DNA of 64,000 nt from Verrucomicrobiota bacterium (lineage in GTDB: Bacteria > Verrucomicrobiota > Verrucomicrobiia > Verrucomicrobiales > Akkermansiaceae): positions 35,192-99,191 of the forward strand of contig JAURPJ010000062.1 of assembly GCA_030835305.1 (NCBI GenBank), given 5' to 3'. Under the pieces are notes generated by a model that was given only the letters and a program-made list of their open reading frames with translations, was not told the DNA's origin and ran no database searches. Shown piece by piece: positions 61,735-64,000 of this stretch. Position numbers and translations under genes: made by a program. How positions within the stretch are numbered: position 1 is the first letter of the stretch; each line of letters starts with the position of its first letter.

Positions 61735-63441
61735 ATGTCAGAAGTCAAACTCTCTAAGAACGAGTCCATCAAGACTGCCAGTAATTACCTTCGGGGAACT
61801 ATCGCCGAGGGTTTGGCAGATGACTCCACGGGATCCGTCTCCAAGGATGACGAGCAGTTGCTCAAATTCCACGGAACCTATCAACAGGATGACCGGGATG
61901 TCCGCATCGAGCGGAAGCGTGCCGGACTTGAGAAGGCCTTTAGCTTTATGATCCGTGTCCGGGTTCCAGGCGGAGTTTCGACGACCGGCCAGTGGCTTGA
62001 AATGGATCGGATGGCGAGCGATTTTGGAAACGAAAATTTCAAGCTGACAACGCGGCAGGCGTATCAGTTGCATGGGGTTATCAAAAAGAATCTGAAGCAG
62101 ACGATCAAGGAGATCAATGAAACCGCGATGGACACCATCGCAGCTTGTGGTGACGTGAATCGCAATGTGATGTGTAACCCGAATCCGGCTCTTTCGTCGA
62201 TCCACAGGCAGACTTTAAAAGTTGCCCAGGCAATCAGTGATCACTTGACACCGGCGACGGGTGCCTATCACGAGATCTGGCTTGACGGTGAAAAAGTCGA
62301 GAGCTCGGAAGAGGAAGTGGAACCCATTTACGGGAAGACCTATTTGCCGCGAAAATTCAAAATCTGCATGGCGATTCCTCCAAGCAATGATGTCGATATC
62401 TATTCCCAGTGTCTGGGTTTCATTGCCATCGAGGGGAATGGGGAACTGATCGGCTTTAACGTCACCGTTGGTGGCGGGATGGGAATGCATCATGGACAGG
62501 AGAAAACCTTTCCTCGCATCGCGGATGTTTTGGGATTTATCCCGGTTGAGAAAGCGGTCGAGGTGGCCGAGGAAGTGGTGAAAATACAGCGCGATTTCGG
62601 CGATCGTTCCGAGCGCAAACACGCTCGTATGAAATACACCATCGATGACCGTGGGATTGAATGGTTTAAGTCGGAGATCGAAGGGCGCCTGGGATACAAG
62701 ATCGATGAAGCTCGGCCATTTGAATTTACGAGCAATGGTGACACCTACGGGTGGGTGGAGACCGAGGATGGCAAGAGTCAGTTGACGCTCTTTATCGAAA
62801 ACGGTCGGGTTGTCGACAAGGACGGATACTTGTTGCGGACCGGTCTTCGTGAAATTGCCAGGATCCACAAGGGGGACATGCGCCTTAGTTCCAACCAAAA
62901 CGTAATCATCGCGGGAGTTGATGCCGGAGACAAGGAGGCCATTGACGCCTTGGTTGCAAAGTATGGGATCGCAGCCCATCAAAACCGATCTGCCGCCCGT
63001 CTAAACTCGATGGCTTGCGTGGCTCTTCCAACCTGCGGGCTTTCGCTTGCAGAGAGTGAGCGTTACCTCCCCAGCCTAATGGATGAGATTGAAGGGATTC
63101 TTGATGAGGTTGGGCTTACCCGGGATGCCATAACGATCCGCATGACTGGGTGTCCCAATGGTTGCGCAAGACCCTACATTGCCGAGATTGCTTTCGTTGG
63201 TCGTGCTCCGGGGAAATACAATATTCACCTTGGAGGTGGTTTCATCGGTAACCGGATTGGGGGGATCTGGCAGCGTAGTGTAAAGGGTGATGAAATTGCG
63301 GGACTTCTTCGTCCTGTGCTGAGTCGCTATGCCACCGAGCGCACGGAGGGCGAACGATTTGGTGATTTCGTCATCAGGGCTGGAATCATTCACGAAGTCA
63401 CACATGGGAATGAGGTTCACAAGGAGCACGCGCCTGCATGA
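61735..63441 (+). CDS. cysI: Assimilatory sulfite reductase, haemoprotein subunit
   Basis: From ATG 61735 (an in-frame TTG 12 bases upstream is less likely) the product is 568 residues. It shows the sirohaem and 4Fe-4S arrangement: FKLTTRQAYQLHGVIKKN, AACGDVNRNVMCNPNP, FNVTVGGGMGMHHG, ARLNSMACVALPTCGLSLAE (CxxxxxC) and RMTGCPNGCARPY (CxxxC). It reduces sulfite to sulfide with six electrons. The form is CysI-like rather than dissimilatory; its electron donor (CysJ or ferredoxin) is not in the window. It overlaps cysH by 4 bases. Confidence 0.95.
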   Translation: MSEVKLSKNESIKTASNYLRGTIAEGLADDSTGSVSKDDEQLLKFHGTYQQDDRDVRIERKRAGLEKAFSFMIRVRVPGGVSTTGQWLEMDRMASDFGNENFKLTTRQAYQLHGVIKKNLKQTIKEINETAMDTIAACGDVNRNVMCNPNPALSSIHRQTLKVAQAISDHLTPATGAYHEIWLDGEKVESSEEEVEPIYGKTYLPRKFKICMAIPPSNDVDIYSQCLGFIAIEGNGELIGFNVTVGGGMGMHHGQEKTFPRIADVLGFIPVEKAVEVAEEVVKIQRDFGDRSERKHARMKYTIDDRGIEWFKSEIEGRLGYKIDEARPFEFTSNGDTYGWVETEDGKSQLTLFIENGRVVDKDGYLLRTGLREIARIHKGDMRLSSNQNVIIAGVDAGDKEAIDALVAKYGIAAHQNRSAARLNSMACVALPTCGLSLAESERYLPSLMDEIEGILDEVGLTRDAITIRMTGCPNGCARPYIAEIAFVGRAPGKYNIHLGGGFIGNRIGGIWQRSVKGDEIAGLLRPVLSRYATERTEGERFGDFVIRAGIIHEVTHGNEVHKEHAPA

Positions 63442-64000
63442 AAACGAATCAGTCATCTGCCGGTGAAGTATTGAACAGGGATCCCACGGCGGAGCAATTG
63501 TCGGCAATTCTGAAACCGCTTAAAGCGCATGAACGGCTCATCGAGCTAAGGGGGATTTTCGGTTCTCGCCTGATCGCCAGCTCCAGTTTTGGACTTCAGG
63601 CGTCAGCGATGTTGCATTTGATCAAGGTGCATGCACCGGATCTTCCAATTGTTTTTATTGATACTGGCTATTGTTTTCCGGAAACCTACCAGTTTGCCCA
63701 GTCATTCATTGAAGACTGGGGGCTTGATATCCGGGTTGTTAATCCGGCGATTTCCTCCGCCCGCCAGGAAGCTCTCTACGGCAAGCTCTGGGAGCAGGGC
63801 GATGAGGGCATGAAGAAATACTCCCTGCTAAACAAAGTCGAGCCCATGAACCGCGCACTTTCCGAGGTGGGCGGCGATGTTTGGCTGAGCGGTCTTCGGC
63901 GCAGTCAATCCTCGACCCGGGCTGACCGTCCATTTGCCGAACAGCAGAAGACTACGATGAAGGTTTATCCGATCCTGGATTGGCCGGAAGCCCAGATCGC
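63438..64000 (+). CDS. cysH: Phosphoadenylyl-sulfate reductase (3' end cut by window)
   Basis: Starting at ATG 63438, inside the cysI stop (ATGA), the first 187 residues run open to the window end. The PP-loop ATP-pyrophosphatase fold shows IASSSFGLQASAMLHL, IVFIDTGYCFPETYQF, KYSLLNKVEPMNRAL and WLSGLRRSQSSTRADRP, then KVYPILDW. The NKVEPMNRAL block resembles E. coli PAPS reductase and lacks the Cys-Cys pair of iron-sulfur APS reductases, so PAPS is the likely substrate with thioredoxin as donor. The catalytic C-terminal Cys lies outside the window. Confidence 0.93.
   Translation, partial: MKTNQSSAGEVLNRDPTAEQLSAILKPLKAHERLIELRGIFGSRLIASSSFGLQASAMLHLIKVHAPDLPIVFIDTGYCFPETYQFAQSFIEDWGLDIRVVNPAISSARQEALYGKLWEQGDEGMKKYSLLNKVEPMNRALSEVGGDVWLSGLRRSQSSTRADRPFAEQQKTTMKVYPILDWPEAQI

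Noticed and set aside
62215..62982. 255-codon frame opposite cysI
   Set aside because: Antisense shadow of a well-supported gene.
1..64000. tRNA genes, CRISPR arrays and insertion sequences
   Set aside because: No T-loop-like sequence in a cloverleaf context, no regularly spaced repeats and no transposase were seen on either strand.

Overview
This window looks like chromosomal DNA of a verrucomicrobial bacterium (Verrucomicrobiota, probably Verrucomicrobiales). Supporting signs are the small basic protein found in Planctomycetes, Verrucomicrobia and Chlamydiae (45642-45797), two Tat-exported DUF1501 proteins plus a third DUF1501 remnant, a cytochrome-anchored DUF1549/DUF1553 protein, two DUF1080 proteins, a PEP-CTERM protein with a Lamin-tail-like fold and a eukaryotic-type HisA. 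The species cannot be named from this sequence. No tRNA, rRNA, CRISPR array, insertion sequence or prophage was recognised.

Layout. 1-3111: a PPC-domain secreted protein (cut by the window edge) and a DUF1501 protein. 3243-5798: a membrane Ser/Thr kinase-like protein whose catalytic loop reads HGN. 5799-7012: mostly non-coding, with a DUF1501 tail fragment. 7013-12290: typA, a GYF_2 membrane protein with an apparent frameshift, a DAHP synthase, an M42 peptidase and a dead DUF1449 membrane-protein gene. 12291-21360: a winged-helix/nuclease-like protein, a LolA-like protein, aspartokinase, a PEP-CTERM protein, homoserine dehydrogenase, an OmpA-type protein, a HAD phosphatase, a LysE exporter and a DUF1080 protein. 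21649-29012: tsf and rpsB, then an SGNH hydrolase, a five-haem cytochrome protein and a large DUF1080/beta-propeller protein. 29114-29465: RNase P RNA. 29469-33765: a formylglycine-generating enzyme, HisA, and two dead genes (UDP-glucuronate decarboxylase and a beta-CASP metallo-beta-lactamase RNase).

33816-41859: the overlapping set kdsB-pyrG-nagZ (kdsB apparently starting at AUU), a sodium:solute symporter, an AT-rich stretch that may belong to the replication origin, dnaA and dnaN. 41899-53271: a coiled-coil protein, acetyl-CoA synthetase, a pseudouridine synthase, the small basic protein, a ROK-like kinase, a secreted phosphatase/nuclease, the DUF1501 plus DUF1549/DUF1553 pair, and a small membrane protein. 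53422-59785: a compact three-gene unit with a 1574-residue DUF4175-type membrane protein carrying five tandem 117-residue repeats, a secreted squalene-cyclase-fold protein and a TPR protein. 59793-64000: a Xer recombinase, a lipoprotein-like membrane protein, and the assimilatory sulfate reduction genes cysI and cysH (cut by the window end).

Together this is a mix of core genes (replication start, translation, lysine/threonine, aromatic, histidine and CTP/KDO synthesis, sulfate assimilation) and the secreted degradative or respiratory proteins typical of this superphylum. The least explained parts are the 117-residue-repeat unit, the winged-helix/nuclease-like protein at 12291-13280, the AUU start of kdsB, and the cluster of decayed genes around 31.4-33.8 kb.
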